Origin: Kribbella pittospori
GTDB taxonomy: Bacteria; Actinomycetota; Actinomycetes; Propionibacteriales; Kribbellaceae
Length of the DNA: 64,000 nt
Assembly: GCF_004331465.1 (NCBI RefSeq)
Contig: NZ_SJKB01000006.1
Coordinates: forward strand, 248,001-312,000
Direction: 5' to 3'
Both the position numbers and the translations under genes were made by a program. The notes under the pieces were generated by a model. The model was not told the DNA's origin, searched no databases, and was given only the letters and a program-made list of their open reading frames with translations. Each line of letters starts with the position of its first letter. Positions within the stretch are counted from its first letter, which is position 1. Shown piece by piece: positions 33,731 through 43,230 of this stretch.

Positions 33731-36700
33731 TCAGTTGTTGTTTGGTGGGGAGGTTCGGGGGGCGGACGACGTCGGCTTGGCGGACGTAGTAGAAGGCGGC
33801 GGTGACCTGGTCGAGGGGGATGTTCATGAGTTCGGACCAGGCGATTCGGTAGATGGCGAGTTGGAGGGGGTCGGCGGTCTCGTTGCGGGTGGTCTTCCAG
33901 TCGATGACGTCGTACCCGCGGGATCCGTCCGGCCGGACCACCTGGTAGACGGCGTCGATGCGCCCGCGGACGACCCGGCCGCCGATGGCCAGTGCGAACG
34001 GCGCCTCGATCTCGTACGGCGTGGTCTCGCCGTACGGCCCGACGCGGAACGCATCCATCAGCTCGGTCAGATCGGTGTCGTCGACGATGTCCTCGTCCGC
34101 AGCGCCGGGCAGGTCGTCGGGGTCGAGCAGGAGTTGCTGCCCGAAGTAGCTCTCGACCCACGCATGGAAGCGAGTGCCGAAACGCGCCGCCCGGTTAGGT
34201 TTGCGCGGCATCGGCCGAGCCAGCTCCGACGCCAGCCCGTCCGGGTCCTTCGCCAGCCGCATCACCTGCGTCGCCGACAGCGCGGCCGGCAGCTCGACGT
34301 CGTACGCCTTCCGGCTCCGGCTCTCCCTTGCCTCTGACAACAATCGCTCGATCTCGGAGTCCCACCGCGCGACGGTCGCCTGCTCGTCCAGCAGCAGCGA
34401 CTCCTCCGCCTCGACCGACGGTCCCTCCGCACGCGAACGCTGCACCAACTCCACCGCATCCAGACGGCGTTGGTACGACTCCGTGTCGTACGGCGTCGGC
34501 CACGGCGCCTGCGTCTGCTCGGCGAGCTCCGGGTTCTCCTCCGTCAGCTCAGGCTGCTCGGCCCACGAAATGACCCGGTCACCCGCGTGCTTCTTCAGAG
34601 TCTCCAGGTACGACGAAGGCCCGCGCGGGCGCTTCTGCGTCGGCCCCCACCAGTGCCCGGTGGCGACGAGGATCTCCTTCGCACGGGTGAAGGCGACGTA
34701 CCCGAGACGCCTCTCCTCCAGCGCGTTCACGCCCTTGCACTCGTCGGTGAACGCCTTCAGACCGGCGTTGGACAGGTCGTGGATGTCGGGCAACGTGTCA
34801 GCGTCACCGCGCAACGGCCACGGCAGCACCTTCGCGTTGGTCGTCCACTTGTCCCGGCCGCGGTCCGACGGGAACACCTTCTGCACCAGCGTGGGCACGA
34901 ACACGATCGGCCACTCGAGGCCCTTCGACCGGTGCGTGGTGAGCAGCTTCACCGAGTCGGCCTCACTCGGTACGGCGAGGTCGAGGCCGGCGGCGTACTC
35001 CTCCTCGGCGGCGAGATACGCCAGCAGACCGTCCAGCGAACCGTCCGACTCGGTCGACACGAAGTTGCCGACGGCATCCAAGAACGCGGCGAGGTGATCG
35101 CGGCGGCCCGAGTCGACGTGGTCGGGCGTCGCGGTCAGCTCGACGTCGAGGCCGATGGTGCTGATCACGCGACGTACCAAGTCGAGCAGCGGCTCTCCGG
35201 CGTGGTTGCGTAGCTCGCGCAACTCGGTGGACAGTTCCTTGAAGCGGACCATCGCCTCCGGCGAGTATCCCCAGGCATCCGGTCCTGGATCGTCGACCGC
35301 CTCGGCCAGCGAGATGACCTCGGTCGAGTCCATCCCGGCGACGGCCGCGTCGAGTGCGGCGAGCAGGTCGTCCGCGTCCGGGCGGTCGCCGGTGTCGGCG
35401 AGGGCGCGCGAGCGATTCGCCAGCAGGGCAAGGTCGCGGTGACCGATCCGGTAGCGCGGGCCGGTCAGGATCCGGAGCATCGCGGCGTTCGCGGTCAGGT
35501 CGTTGACCGCCTGCAGGGTGGCGACGACGTCGACGACCTCGGGCAGCGCGAGGAGTCCGCCGAGACCGACGACCTCGACCGGGACCTTGCGTGCGATCAG
35601 CGCTTCGTGCACCGCACTGAGGTCGACGTTCGTCCGCATCAGGATGCCGATGTCCTTCCACCGGCGGTTCGGGGTGCGGTGCGCGGCGACGATCGCGTCG
35701 GCGACCCACTCGATCTCCTGCGAGCGCGTCTCGAAGAGGCCGACGGTGATCGCGCCCTCAGGCGCGTTCTCCGGGGCTTCGAGCGGGATGACGCCGGGGT
35801 GCTGTTCGTACAGCTCGGTGGCATGCTGGTTCGCGGCGGCGAGGATGCGACTGCCGCAGCGACGGTTGACGCTGAGGACATACCGACGTGCTGGTGTGCC
35901 ATCGGCCTGAGGGAAGTGCTCGGGGAACTCGTCCAGGTTGGCGACGGACGCGCCGCGCCAGCCGTAGATCGCCTGGCACGGGTCGCCGACCGCGGTGACA
36001 GGGTGACCGCGGCCGTGCTCGACATCACGTCCGGCGAACAACGCGGTGAGCATCCGGCGCTGCGACACGGAGGTGTCCTGGTACTCGTCGAGCAGGACGA
36101 CCTTGTACCGCGAGCGCTCGGCGACCGCGACCTCCGGGCATTCCTCGGCCAGCCGCGCGCCGAGCGCCATCTGATCGGCGAAGTCGACGACGCCGCGCTC
36201 ACCCTTGTAGGCCTGATACTCCTCGACCAACTGCAGGATCTCGCCACGCTTTAACGCGGTCTCCGCGAGCTTCCGAACCTCGACCGTCTGCTTCCGTGCC
36301 GCCGCGACCTCTTGCCGTACTGCCTCGTCATGCTCGCGTACGTCGTCCGCCCGGAGCAGGTGGTCCGCGAGCTCACCGTCGAGCGCGAGCAGGCTGTTGA
36401 CGAGCGTGGGCACGTGGTGCGACGCGAACCGGATCGGTCCGGCAGACCGTCGTACGACCCGGCCCGCGAGCTGGAACCGGGTCGCGTCGGCGAGGACTCG
36501 GGCGTCGGGCTCGAGTCCGAGACGGAGGCCGTGCTCGGCGATGAGCGTGCCGGCGAAGGCGTGGTACGTCGAGACGACCGGCTCGCCGGGCTCCTCGGGC
36601 TCCCAGTTCGGGATGTTGCTGCGGAGGTGGGCGGCGAGGATCGGGGGCTGGTCCTTCGGCAGGGTCGATCCGAGCACGCCGGCCTTGGTCAGGTCGTCGC

Positions 36701-36950
36701 GGATCTTCACGTCGAGCTCGTTCGCCGCCTTCTTGGTGAACGTCAGCCCGAGCACTTCCTCCGGCAGCACCTGCCCGGTGCAGATCAACCACACCACCCG
36801 AGCCGCCATCGCCGTCGTCTTCCCGGACCCGGCGCCCGCCACGATCACCCCGGGCGCCAGCGGCGCCGTAATAGCCGCCAACTGCTGATCACTGAACGGA
36901 ATCCCCAGCAGCTCACACAACTCAGCCGTCGAGTTCAGGTGAGCGCGCAT
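33711..36950 (-). CDS. adnB: AdnB-like helicase-nuclease subunit
   Basis: A 1079-residue UvrD-like motor plus nuclease. Walker A is AGAGSGKTTAMAAR near residue 38, motif II VVLLDEYQDTSVSQ, then GDPCQAIYGWRGAS, HRSKGLEWPIVFV and GYVAFTRAKE. The C-terminal RecB-like nuclease has GRIDAVY and YDVIDWKTTRNE (Asp-x-Lys). With AdnA it forms the actinobacterial end-resecting heterodimer for double-strand break repair. ATG 36950 has no Shine-Dalgarno but overlaps the TGA of an 18-codon mini-ORF that itself overlaps the adnA stop. Confidence 0.93.
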   Translation of the reverse strand: MRAHLNSTAELCELLGIPFSDQQLAAITAPLAPGVIVAGAGSGKTTAMAARVVWLICTGQVLPEEVLGLTFTKKAANELDVKIRDDLTKAGVLGSTLPKDQPPILAAHLRSNIPNWEPEEPGEPVVSTYHAFAGTLIAEHGLRLGLEPDARVLADATRFQLAGRVVRRSAGPIRFASHHVPTLVNSLLALDGELADHLLRADDVREHDEAVRQEVAAARKQTVEVRKLAETALKRGEILQLVEEYQAYKGERGVVDFADQMALGARLAEECPEVAVAERSRYKVVLLDEYQDTSVSQRRMLTALFAGRDVEHGRGHPVTAVGDPCQAIYGWRGASVANLDEFPEHFPQADGTPARRYVLSVNRRCGSRILAAANQHATELYEQHPGVIPLEAPENAPEGAITVGLFETRSQEIEWVADAIVAAHRTPNRRWKDIGILMRTNVDLSAVHEALIARKVPVEVVGLGGLLALPEVVDVVATLQAVNDLTANAAMLRILTGPRYRIGHRDLALLANRSRALADTGDRPDADDLLAALDAAVAGMDSTEVISLAEAVDDPGPDAWGYSPEAMVRFKELSTELRELRNHAGEPLLDLVRRVISTIGLDVELTATPDHVDSGRRDHLAAFLDAVGNFVSTESDGSLDGLLAYLAAEEEYAAGLDLAVPSEADSVKLLTTHRSKGLEWPIVFVPTLVQKVFPSDRGRDKWTTNAKVLPWPLRGDADTLPDIHDLSNAGLKAFTDECKGVNALEERRLGYVAFTRAKEILVATGHWWGPTQKRPRGPSSYLETLKKHAGDRVISWAEQPELTEENPELAEQTQAPWPTPYDTESYQRRLDAVELVQRSRAEGPSVEAEESLLLDEQATVARWDSEIERLLSEARESRSRKAYDVELPAALSATQVMRLAKDPDGLASELARPMPRKPNRAARFGTRFHAWVESYFGQQLLLDPDDLPGAADEDIVDDTDLTELMDAFRVGPYGETTPYEIEAPFALAIGGRVVRGRIDAVYQVVRPDGSRGYDVIDWKTTRNETADPLQLAIYRIAWSELMNIPLDQVTAAFYYVRQADVVRPPNLPTKQQLINLLNG

Positions 36951-37006
36951 CAGCAGACCCGCTCGTCGGAGCAGGTGGAGTCAGCAGGGTCGGGATGGGC
37001 GCGCAT
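36950..37006 (-). CDS. 18-codon mini-ORF bridging adnA and adnB
   Basis: Starting at ATG 37006, inside the TGATG made with the adnA stop, the frame reads MRAHPDPADSTCSDERVC and stops at 36950 in a second TGATG containing the adnB start. Its first 11 bases, with flanks, duplicate the adnB start region (both begin MRAH). It probably has no function as a peptide but keeps terminating ribosomes delivered to adnB. Confidence 0.5.
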   Translation of the reverse strand: MRAHPDPADSTCSDERVC

Positions 37007-40000
37007 CAGACGATCTCTCGGCCTTCGGGTTGGATGGGGCAGAGCGGGCGAGCTTCGCAGCGACTGCAGCCGTCGTTGCGTTTGGCAATGAATTCTTCGG
37101 AGCGGACCATGGCTTCGGCGTCTTCGACCGCCTCGTCGAGCCAGGTCTTGCCGTCGTCGTCAGCCTCGAGCGGGCCCTGGTGCTGCACCTTCGGGAAGCC
37201 GCTGTCGTCGTGGCGGAGCTGGACGAGCTCGGCGCCGCCCGCGACCGGCTCCTCGCCAAGATCCTTCAGCTGACGGGACGCGATCGCGCGCTGGTAGATC
37301 GCCAGCTGCACATGCCGTGCCAGCGCCGGCTTGGTCGGCATCGAGCGGCCGGTCTTCAGGTCGACCACCCGGATCGTCCCCTCACCGTCCTGCTCGATGC
37401 GGTCCATCCGGCCCTTCACCCGCACCGCCGGCTTGTCGGTATCCGGCAGCAGTACGTCGAAGTCCACCTCGGTGCCCACCAGCGTGCGATCCGGCCGCCC
37501 TTGGTGCCACGCGACGAACCGCCGCAGCGCGTCCTCCGCCTCAACCCGCTCCCGGTCCGAGATCCACGTCGACTCGAAATCGAGCTGCGTCCACACCTTG
37601 TCGAGCCAGCCGGTCAGCTCGTCCACCGACGGCGGCAGCGTCCCCGTCGCGACCGCATCCGCGAGCGTGTGCAACACCATGCCGAACCCGATGGCCGACG
37701 TACTGGGCGTCTCTCCACCGGCACGCCGCTGCAGGAACCACCGCAGCGGACAATCCACGATCGTCGTCAGCGCACTCCCTGACAACGGCACCGGCAGATC
37801 CGGATCCGCGATCGGCCGCTCCGACCGGGTCCGCTCCCGGACCCCCCACCATCGGGACGGATCAGCCGTCGGCACCAGCGAGTACTCCCGGTCGTCCACG
37901 GCATCGGCCAGCATCGCCAGGCGATCGGCCGCAACCCGCTTCAACGCCGGCGACGAAGAGGGATCCGACAGTACACAGCGCAGATCGGCGACCAGGCCGT
38001 GCAACGACAACGGCCGCCGCGGCCGCCCTGCGACCAGTTTCAAAGGAATGTCGAGCTCGGCAAGAAATCTGGAGGGTTGGTCCCCGTCCGCCTCGGGCGC
38101 CTGGACCGCCGTCACGATCAACCGCTCCCGAGCCCGGGTGATCGCGACGTAGAACAGCCGTCTCTCCTCGGCCAGCAACGCACCCGCCGACAACGGATCG
38201 ATGAGCCCGTCAGGCCCGAGCCGATCCGGCTCCAGCAGTGAACCGCGCCGCCGTAGATCCGGCCATTGCCCTTCCTGCACGCTCGCGACAACGACGAGCC
38301 GCCACTGCAGCCCCTTCGACCGGTGCGCCGTCATCAGCTGTACGCCTGCCTCGCGGTACGTCGCGTCGAACCGGTTGTCGCCCGCGATGTCCAACGATTC
38401 GAGCTCCGACAGGAACGCCGACACGCCCTTGAACCCGACCTGCTCCTCGGCCCGGCTCGCCGCATCGAACAACGCACACAAGGAATCCAAATCCCGGTTC
38501 GCCGCCCGGGCCGGCTCTCCGCCTGAGTTTGCTTGACCGCGCAGGCGTCGCAACCACGGCGACTCCGACCACAGCGACCACATCACCTCGTCCGGAGCGG
38601 CGCCGGCGGTCACGATGTTCCTTGCCTTGAGCAACCTCTCCCCCAGCGCGACGAACCGGGCCTCGGCCGGCGACGCCTCCTGGTCGAGGAGCAACGGGTT
38701 CATCAGGGCCTCGCGCAGCAGCTCGTCCGACGACCGCGGCAGCCGCTGGCCGCCCGCGGCCTCCCGGTCCCGCCGCCGCAACACCCGCGCCAGCCGCCGC
38801 AACTGCCCCGCGTCCATCGCGCCCAACGGTGACAACGCCAACGCCCGTACGACGTCGACCGTCAACGTCGACGGGTCCGCGACCGCACGCAACGCCAGCA
38901 GCATCGGACGTACGGCGGGCTCCCGGGACAACGGGAGCTCGTCACCGGCCACGTCGACCGGGATCCCCGCGGCCGCGAGCGCGCGCCGCAACGGTGGGAT
39001 CGAACGACTGCCGGACCGGACCAGCACCGCCATCTCGTGCCAGCCGACGCCGTCCTGAACATGCGCCCGACGCAGCAGGTCGGCGATGTGCTCGAGCTCG
39101 GCGCCGCTGGTGGAGTAGAGGTTTGCCTCGACCTTGCCGGCGCCGTAGACACAGCTGCTCGCATCCGGGTTCCGGAAGCGGTCGAACGTGTCGCGGTCCA
39201 GCGTCCCCGGCACACCGAGGCGGCTGACGACATTGCGAGACACGCGCTGCAGCGTCGTGCCGAACCGGCGCGTCGTGCCGAGCGCGATCTGGGCCGCCTC
39301 CGCGCCGTCCGCCGCGCGGAACTCGTCGGTGAACCGCAGGAGGCCGCGAACGTCGGCGCCGCGGAACGTGTAGATGGACTGGTCCGGGTCACCGACGACG
39401 ACCAGGTCGCGGCCGTCGCCGGCGATCGCCTGGAGTAGCTTGGTCTGACCGGGATCGGTGTCCTGGTACTCGTCGACGAAAACGGCCTTGAACTCGGTGC
39501 GGAGCTTGGCCTGGACCTGCGGCTGCTGGGCCAGGATCACCGCGCGGTGGATGAGCTCGGAGTAGTCCAGCACCTGCTCGTGGTCGAGGATCTGCAGGTA
39601 CTCCTCGAAGAAGTCGCCGACCGCGACCCACTCGGCGCGCTCTGCGGACTGCCCGATCGCGGACAGGTCCTCCGGGTCGAGACCGAGCTGCCGCGCCTTG
39701 CCGATCACGGCCTGCACCTCGTCGGTGAACCCGCGCGTCTTCAGCGCCGGATGCAGACTGCTCGGCCACTGCACCGCACCGACCTCACGACTGCCGGACA
39801 ACGCCTCGGTCAGCCGCAGCGACTGCTCCGGTCCGGACGGAAGCCGGAGCGGTACGTCGAACGCGTCGGCCGGGGTGAAGCGTCGCAGCAACGCGTAGCA
39901 GAAGGAATGGAACGTCATCGACGGCATGACTCGCGTAGTCCGCCCGAGCCGGCCGGTGATCCGGTCTCTCAGCTCGGTCGCCGCCTTGCGTCCGAACGTG

Positions 40001-40221
40001 AGCACCAGCACCTCGTCTGGGCTCAGACCGCGGTTGCGGACCCGATCGACGACGGCCTCGACCAGGGTCGTCGTCTTCCCGGTCCCCGGGCCGGCGAGCA
40101 CCAGCAGAGGTCCTGCGCGGTGATCCACGACTGCTTGCTGATCCGCGTCCAGAACAGGGGATTCAGCGCTCCGCCCCGCGGCCCGGATCAACCGATACCG
40201 GGACCCCTGTCTGCTGACCAT
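37006..40221 (-). CDS. adnA: AdnA-like helicase-nuclease subunit
   Basis: A 1071-residue UvrD-like protein. Walker A is GPGTGKTTTLVEAV near residue 45, then LTFGRKAATELRD, VDEYQDTDPGQTK, GDPDQSIYTFRGAD, HRSKGLQWRLVVV and FYVAITRARERL. The C-terminal nuclease has RVKGRMDRIE and IRVVDLKTGRS. Cysteines in VDCPLRWF and CSRCEARPLCP suggest the Fe-S clasp of AddB/AdnA-type nucleases. It is the partner of AdnB, encoded upstream and linked by a mini-ORF. ATG 40221. adnA-adnB order is as in mycobacteria. Confidence 0.93.
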   Translation of the reverse strand: MVSRQGSRYRLIRAAGRSAESPVLDADQQAVVDHRAGPLLVLAGPGTGKTTTLVEAVVDRVRNRGLSPDEVLVLTFGRKAATELRDRITGRLGRTTRVMPSMTFHSFCYALLRRFTPADAFDVPLRLPSGPEQSLRLTEALSGSREVGAVQWPSSLHPALKTRGFTDEVQAVIGKARQLGLDPEDLSAIGQSAERAEWVAVGDFFEEYLQILDHEQVLDYSELIHRAVILAQQPQVQAKLRTEFKAVFVDEYQDTDPGQTKLLQAIAGDGRDLVVVGDPDQSIYTFRGADVRGLLRFTDEFRAADGAEAAQIALGTTRRFGTTLQRVSRNVVSRLGVPGTLDRDTFDRFRNPDASSCVYGAGKVEANLYSTSGAELEHIADLLRRAHVQDGVGWHEMAVLVRSGSRSIPPLRRALAAAGIPVDVAGDELPLSREPAVRPMLLALRAVADPSTLTVDVVRALALSPLGAMDAGQLRRLARVLRRRDREAAGGQRLPRSSDELLREALMNPLLLDQEASPAEARFVALGERLLKARNIVTAGAAPDEVMWSLWSESPWLRRLRGQANSGGEPARAANRDLDSLCALFDAASRAEEQVGFKGVSAFLSELESLDIAGDNRFDATYREAGVQLMTAHRSKGLQWRLVVVASVQEGQWPDLRRRGSLLEPDRLGPDGLIDPLSAGALLAEERRLFYVAITRARERLIVTAVQAPEADGDQPSRFLAELDIPLKLVAGRPRRPLSLHGLVADLRCVLSDPSSSPALKRVAADRLAMLADAVDDREYSLVPTADPSRWWGVRERTRSERPIADPDLPVPLSGSALTTIVDCPLRWFLQRRAGGETPSTSAIGFGMVLHTLADAVATGTLPPSVDELTGWLDKVWTQLDFESTWISDRERVEAEDALRRFVAWHQGRPDRTLVGTEVDFDVLLPDTDKPAVRVKGRMDRIEQDGEGTIRVVDLKTGRSMPTKPALARHVQLAIYQRAIASRQLKDLGEEPVAGGAELVQLRHDDSGFPKVQHQGPLEADDDGKTWLDEAVEDAEAMVRSEEFIAKRNDGCSRCEARPLCPIQPEGREIV

Positions 40222-40336
40222 CGCACCATCCCAGCAGACCCCACCGACAAATCCTCACGCCCACCCCGGCCACTTCCCGAATAGCCGGAAACCGGACGCG
40301 CCAAACTTTCCACCCACCCCCGGCATCAACCAAACA

Positions 40337-40493
40337 CCGGCGGCGCGAAGGCTCGGGGCGGAGCAGTCGCGCCGCCGGCATGTACTTGCTCCGGTGCGGG
40401 CGATCAACCGTCTATGGCTCGGCGTGCGAAGTCTCGGCGCCGCTGCGGTCGTTCGCGCCGCCGCGTCTAGTGCTCGGTGTGCGAAGGCTCGGG
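40337..40493. repeat. Decayed direct repeats of the ATL gene end
   Basis: The final 26 bases of the ATL gene (40467-40492, minus) recur at 40412-40437 with four mismatches, again ending in TAG. The shared core GCGAAGGCTCGGGG occurs a third time near 40337. Spacing is about 55 and 88 bp. Confidence 0.6.
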
Positions 40494-40778
40494 GTCCCAG
40501 CGAACGTCGCGCAGGTTCACCCGGCCGTTGGTGACGCGGACGCCGTCGGACCGCAGGTTGTGCAACTGCTCGTCCCCCACCTCATCAGCAGGCACCCCAG
40601 AAGCACGAATCACCCGCCACCACGGCACACTCCCGCCGTACTCCCGCATGATCGCCCCAACCTGCCGAGGCCCACCCTGCCCGACGTACTCAGCAATATC
40701 CCCGTACGTCGCCACGCTGCCGGCCGGAATCGACTCAACCGCCCGCAACACCGCCTCGATGTACTCCTCCCGATCCAC
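40467..40778 (-). CDS. Alkyltransferase-like (ATL) DNA-binding protein
   Basis: A 103-residue MGMT-fold protein. The helix-turn-helix region is VATYGDIAEYVGQGGPRQVG. The active-site loop reads VPWWRVI at residues 51-57, where methyltransferases have PCHRV. Trp replaces the acceptor Cys, so it cannot repair alkyl-guanine itself. ATL proteins bind O6-alkylguanine and flag it for nucleotide excision repair. The family often neighbours helicase genes; here it lies upstream of adnA on the same strand. ATG 40778. Its 3' end is duplicated downstream. Confidence 0.92.
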   Translation of the reverse strand: MDREEYIEAVLRAVESIPAGSVATYGDIAEYVGQGGPRQVGAIMREYGGSVPWWRVIRASGVPADEVGDEQLHNLRSDGVRVTNGRVNLRDVRWDPEPSHTEH

Positions 40779-40965
40779 AACCCCAACCTAACCGTCACCA
40801 CAGACACCCGAGCGCCATCACATCCAACACAGGTGCGAATCGCCGCCAACGCAGTGGTCTCCAACCCCCGGGGGACGCAGGAGCACGGCGCACTCAAGGC
40901 TGGGCGGGCGGGAGCGGCCGCGAGCACGCGACGGCAGGAGCGCGCGTAGCGGCGCGTTGGGGGTA

Positions 40966-41805
40966 TCAGGCGAGTGGGGCTAGCGCCTTGGCTAGGGGTT
41001 CTAGGACTGAGGGTGGGGCGTCGAGCGGGAGGTTTACCACGACCAGGTCGACGCCGGCTTCGGCGTACGCGGCGGAGGCGGCTACCACGTTGTCGAGGGG
41101 TTGGTCGGGGTCGACTCGGACGTTGACCGAGCAGGTGATTTCGTTGACGTCGCGGCCGACGTCCTCGCAGTGCTTGACGAGGATGTCCTTGAGGGGCTTC
41201 CACTCCTCCGGGTTCGCCACTATGACGTTCCAGTGCTGGGCCCAGCGGGCGACCGCGCGCAGGGTGCGCTTCGGGCCCTTGCCACCGATGGCGATCGGCG
41301 GGTGTGGGGTCTGCACGCCCTTCGGCTCGCAGTACGCGTCGGTGAGCTTGATGTACTTGCCGTCGAAGTTCGCGACCTTCTCGGTGAGCAGCGCGACGAT
41401 CGCCTGCATGCCTTCGTCGAACCGGTCGAAGCGCTCCTTCAACCCGTACAGCTCGATGCCGTACGCCGTGGTCTCCATCTCGTTCCAGCCCGCGCCGAGG
41501 CCGAGTTCGAGCCGGCCGCCGGAGATGATGTCGGTGGTCGCGGCCATGTTCGCCGTGACGGCGGGGTGCCGGTAGATCATGCCGTTGACCTGGCAACCGA
41601 TCCGGATCCGCTTGGTCGCCTGCGCCAGTGCGGCGAGCGTGGTCCAGGCCTCGAGGTTCGGGCCGGCCATGTCACCGCTGAGCGGGTAGAAGTGGTCCCA
41701 GTGCCAGGCCGACTCGAAGATCTCGAACTCGTCCGCGGCGATCCACACGTCCCGCAGCTGCTGCCACGTGGTGTGCTCCGGCCTGGTCTTGATCGCAAAC
41801 CGCAT
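40966..41805 (-). CDS. LLM-class F420-dependent oxidoreductase
   Basis: A 279-residue luciferase-like TIM barrel. It has WIAADEFEIFESAWHWDHFY near residue 20, RIRIGCQVNGMIYRHPAVTA, then GGRLELGLGAGWNEMETTAY, the typical LLM region binding F420 or FMN. The close relation to actinobacterial F420 enzymes suggests F420 as hydride carrier; the substrate is unknown. ATG 41805 follows GGGAGGA with five-base spacing. It stands alone between the ATL gene and a small membrane protein. Confidence 0.85.
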   Translation of the reverse strand: MRFAIKTRPEHTTWQQLRDVWIAADEFEIFESAWHWDHFYPLSGDMAGPNLEAWTTLAALAQATKRIRIGCQVNGMIYRHPAVTANMAATTDIISGGRLELGLGAGWNEMETTAYGIELYGLKERFDRFDEGMQAIVALLTEKVANFDGKYIKLTDAYCEPKGVQTPHPPIAIGGKGPKRTLRAVARWAQHWNVIVANPEEWKPLKDILVKHCEDVGRDVNEITCSVNVRVDPDQPLDNVVAASAAYAEAGVDLVVVNLPLDAPPSVLEPLAKALAPLA

Positions 41806-41877
41806 GTGCGTCCTCCCTAGGCGACCGTTTCCCAGGTGGGACATTACCCGCGATCCCGGCACTCAGCCGCAGCTGGG

Positions 41878-42192
41878 CTAACCCTCGCACATCGGATAGA
41901 CCGGGCGACCCTCCTGGAACGCGGTGACGAGCACGAGGATCTCGAAGATGACGGCGGCTGACGCTGTCACCAGCAGAACGACGGCGAGTGGTTCACGGCG
42001 GAACCAGCGAATCAGCAGCACCAGCGCGATCGCACCGGCCAGCAATCCGCCGAAGGCCAGCAGATACGCGCCGACAGGGAGCGGGAGCGATCCGTCGCAC
42101 GACTCGCCGCGCCGGTGCACCAACTCGGTCTGCGCATTGGTGTTCGCCAGCGAGAGCAGCACGCCGACAACCAGGAGCGCGTAGACCAGCAC
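41878..42192 (-). CDS. Small membrane protein, unknown
   Basis: About 104 residues from GTG 42192 with three hydrophobic segments (VYALLVVGVLLSLA, VGAYLLAFGGLLAGAIALVL, LAVVLLVTASAAVIFEILVL), one external Cys in GESCDGSLP and another in YPMCEG, which could form a disulfide. The frame stays open upstream towards the DUF2277 gene with no standard start, so the N-terminus is uncertain. I do not recognise a family. Confidence 0.55.
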   Translation of the reverse strand: MLVYALLVVGVLLSLANTNAQTELVHRRGESCDGSLPLPVGAYLLAFGGLLAGAIALVLLIRWFRREPLAVVLLVTASAAVIFEILVLVTAFQEGRPVYPMCEG

Positions 42193-42236
42193 CTGCCGAC
42201 GGCGGTCGGCCAGGACCTCTTTGTCGCAAGACAGGC

Positions 42237-42503
42237 TTAGTCGAGGCCGAGTCTGGCGCGCACCTCAGGACGGCGCAGTGGCGGGACGGTCTGTGGTGGG
42301 TTGCGGCGCTCGGGCATCTCCGCCAGCAACTGCAGGGTGATCTTGGCGACCTCGGTCGCGGCCCGCTCGATCGGGCCGCGGGTGGTCGAGCTCAGCGAGC
42401 CGACGCCGGACACCTTGCGCGCGTACTGCAGTGCGGCCGCGTAGATCTCCTCAGAGGTCGCGGCCGGCTCGAGTCCCCGGAGGACGGTGATGTTTCTGCA
42501 CAT
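42237..42503 (-). CDS. DUF2277 family protein
   Basis: An 88-residue protein with the DUF2277 opening MCRNITVLRGLEPAATSEEI and YARKVSGVGSLS, ending in PPQTVPPLRRPEVRARL. The family is small, cytoplasmic and uncharacterised, and common in actinobacteria. ATG 42503 agrees with the conserved MCRNI start. It precedes a small membrane protein gene on the same strand and is divergent from a TetR gene. Confidence 0.88.
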   Translation of the reverse strand: MCRNITVLRGLEPAATSEEIYAAALQYARKVSGVGSLSSTTRGPIERAATEVAKITLQLLAEMPERRNPPQTVPPLRRPEVRARLGLD

Positions 42504-42591
42504 GCCACGACAGTAGTCGGCGACAGGGACAAACCAACGGAATTCCTATGGGGTATTGACTTCCCTAATGGTCTTAGGTTTTCCTCAGCAT

Positions 42592-43230
42592 ATGAGCACA
42601 GCTGGTCTGGATCGCCGTACCCGCCGTCGTCAGGCGACCATCGAGGAGATCCTCGACGTCGCCATCGAACTGATGGAGGCCGAGGGTGTCGCGGCGCTCA
42701 GCCTGTCCGCGGTGGCCCGCCGGCTCGGCATGCAACCGCCGTCGCTCTACCAGTACTTCCCGTCCAAGATGGCCATCTACGACGCACTGTTCCAGCGCGG
42801 GGCCGAGCTCTTCCTGGCCGCTCAGCGCGATGCCATCGCCGCGGCGACCACCGACGATGTCGTCGAGCTCCATCTGATCGGCTCGACTGCGTGGGCCCGG
42901 TGGTGCCTGGAGCACCGGGTCTACTCACAGTTGCTGTTCTGGCGGACGATCCCCGGGTTCGAGCCGAGCCCGGAGGCTTACGCGCCGGCCCAGGAGGCGC
43001 TGCTGGAGGTCCGTCGGCATCTGCAGGCAGGTGTCGATGCCGGCCGGCTGCACCCGGACGCGGCCGGCGAGGACGGGATCGCGTTGTTCACGTCGATCAC
43101 AGCCGGGTTGCTCTCGCAGCAGATCGCCAACGAGCCGGACGCTTCGTTGGAGGAAGGGCGGTTCAGCCGGCTGCTGCCCGTCGTACTCGAGATGTTCTAC
43201 CAGCACTACGCACCGACCAGGGGGAAGTGA
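42592..43230 (+). CDS. TetR-family regulator
   Basis: About 212 residues from ATG 42592. The helix-turn-helix is LSLSAVARRLGMQPPSLYQY followed by FPSKMAIYDAL. The C-terminal half resembles the TetR_C domain that starts with AWARWCLEHRVYSQLLFWR. Its TGA overlaps the ATG of the next gene (ATGA), so the two are co-translated. It probably controls that MPI-fold enzyme. TTGACT at 42556-42561 may be its -35; the -10 is unclear. Confidence 0.87.
   Translation: MSTAGLDRRTRRRQATIEEILDVAIELMEAEGVAALSLSAVARRLGMQPPSLYQYFPSKMAIYDALFQRGAELFLAAQRDAIAAATTDDVVELHLIGSTAWARWCLEHRVYSQLLFWRTIPGFEPSPEAYAPAQEALLEVRRHLQAGVDAGRLHPDAAGEDGIALFTSITAGLLSQQIANEPDASLEEGRFSRLLPVVLEMFYQHYAPTRGK

Noticed and set aside
40467..40778. 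Active O6-alkylguanine methyltransferase
   Set aside because: The acceptor Cys of PCHR is Trp (PWWR), so it is an alkyltransferase-like protein.
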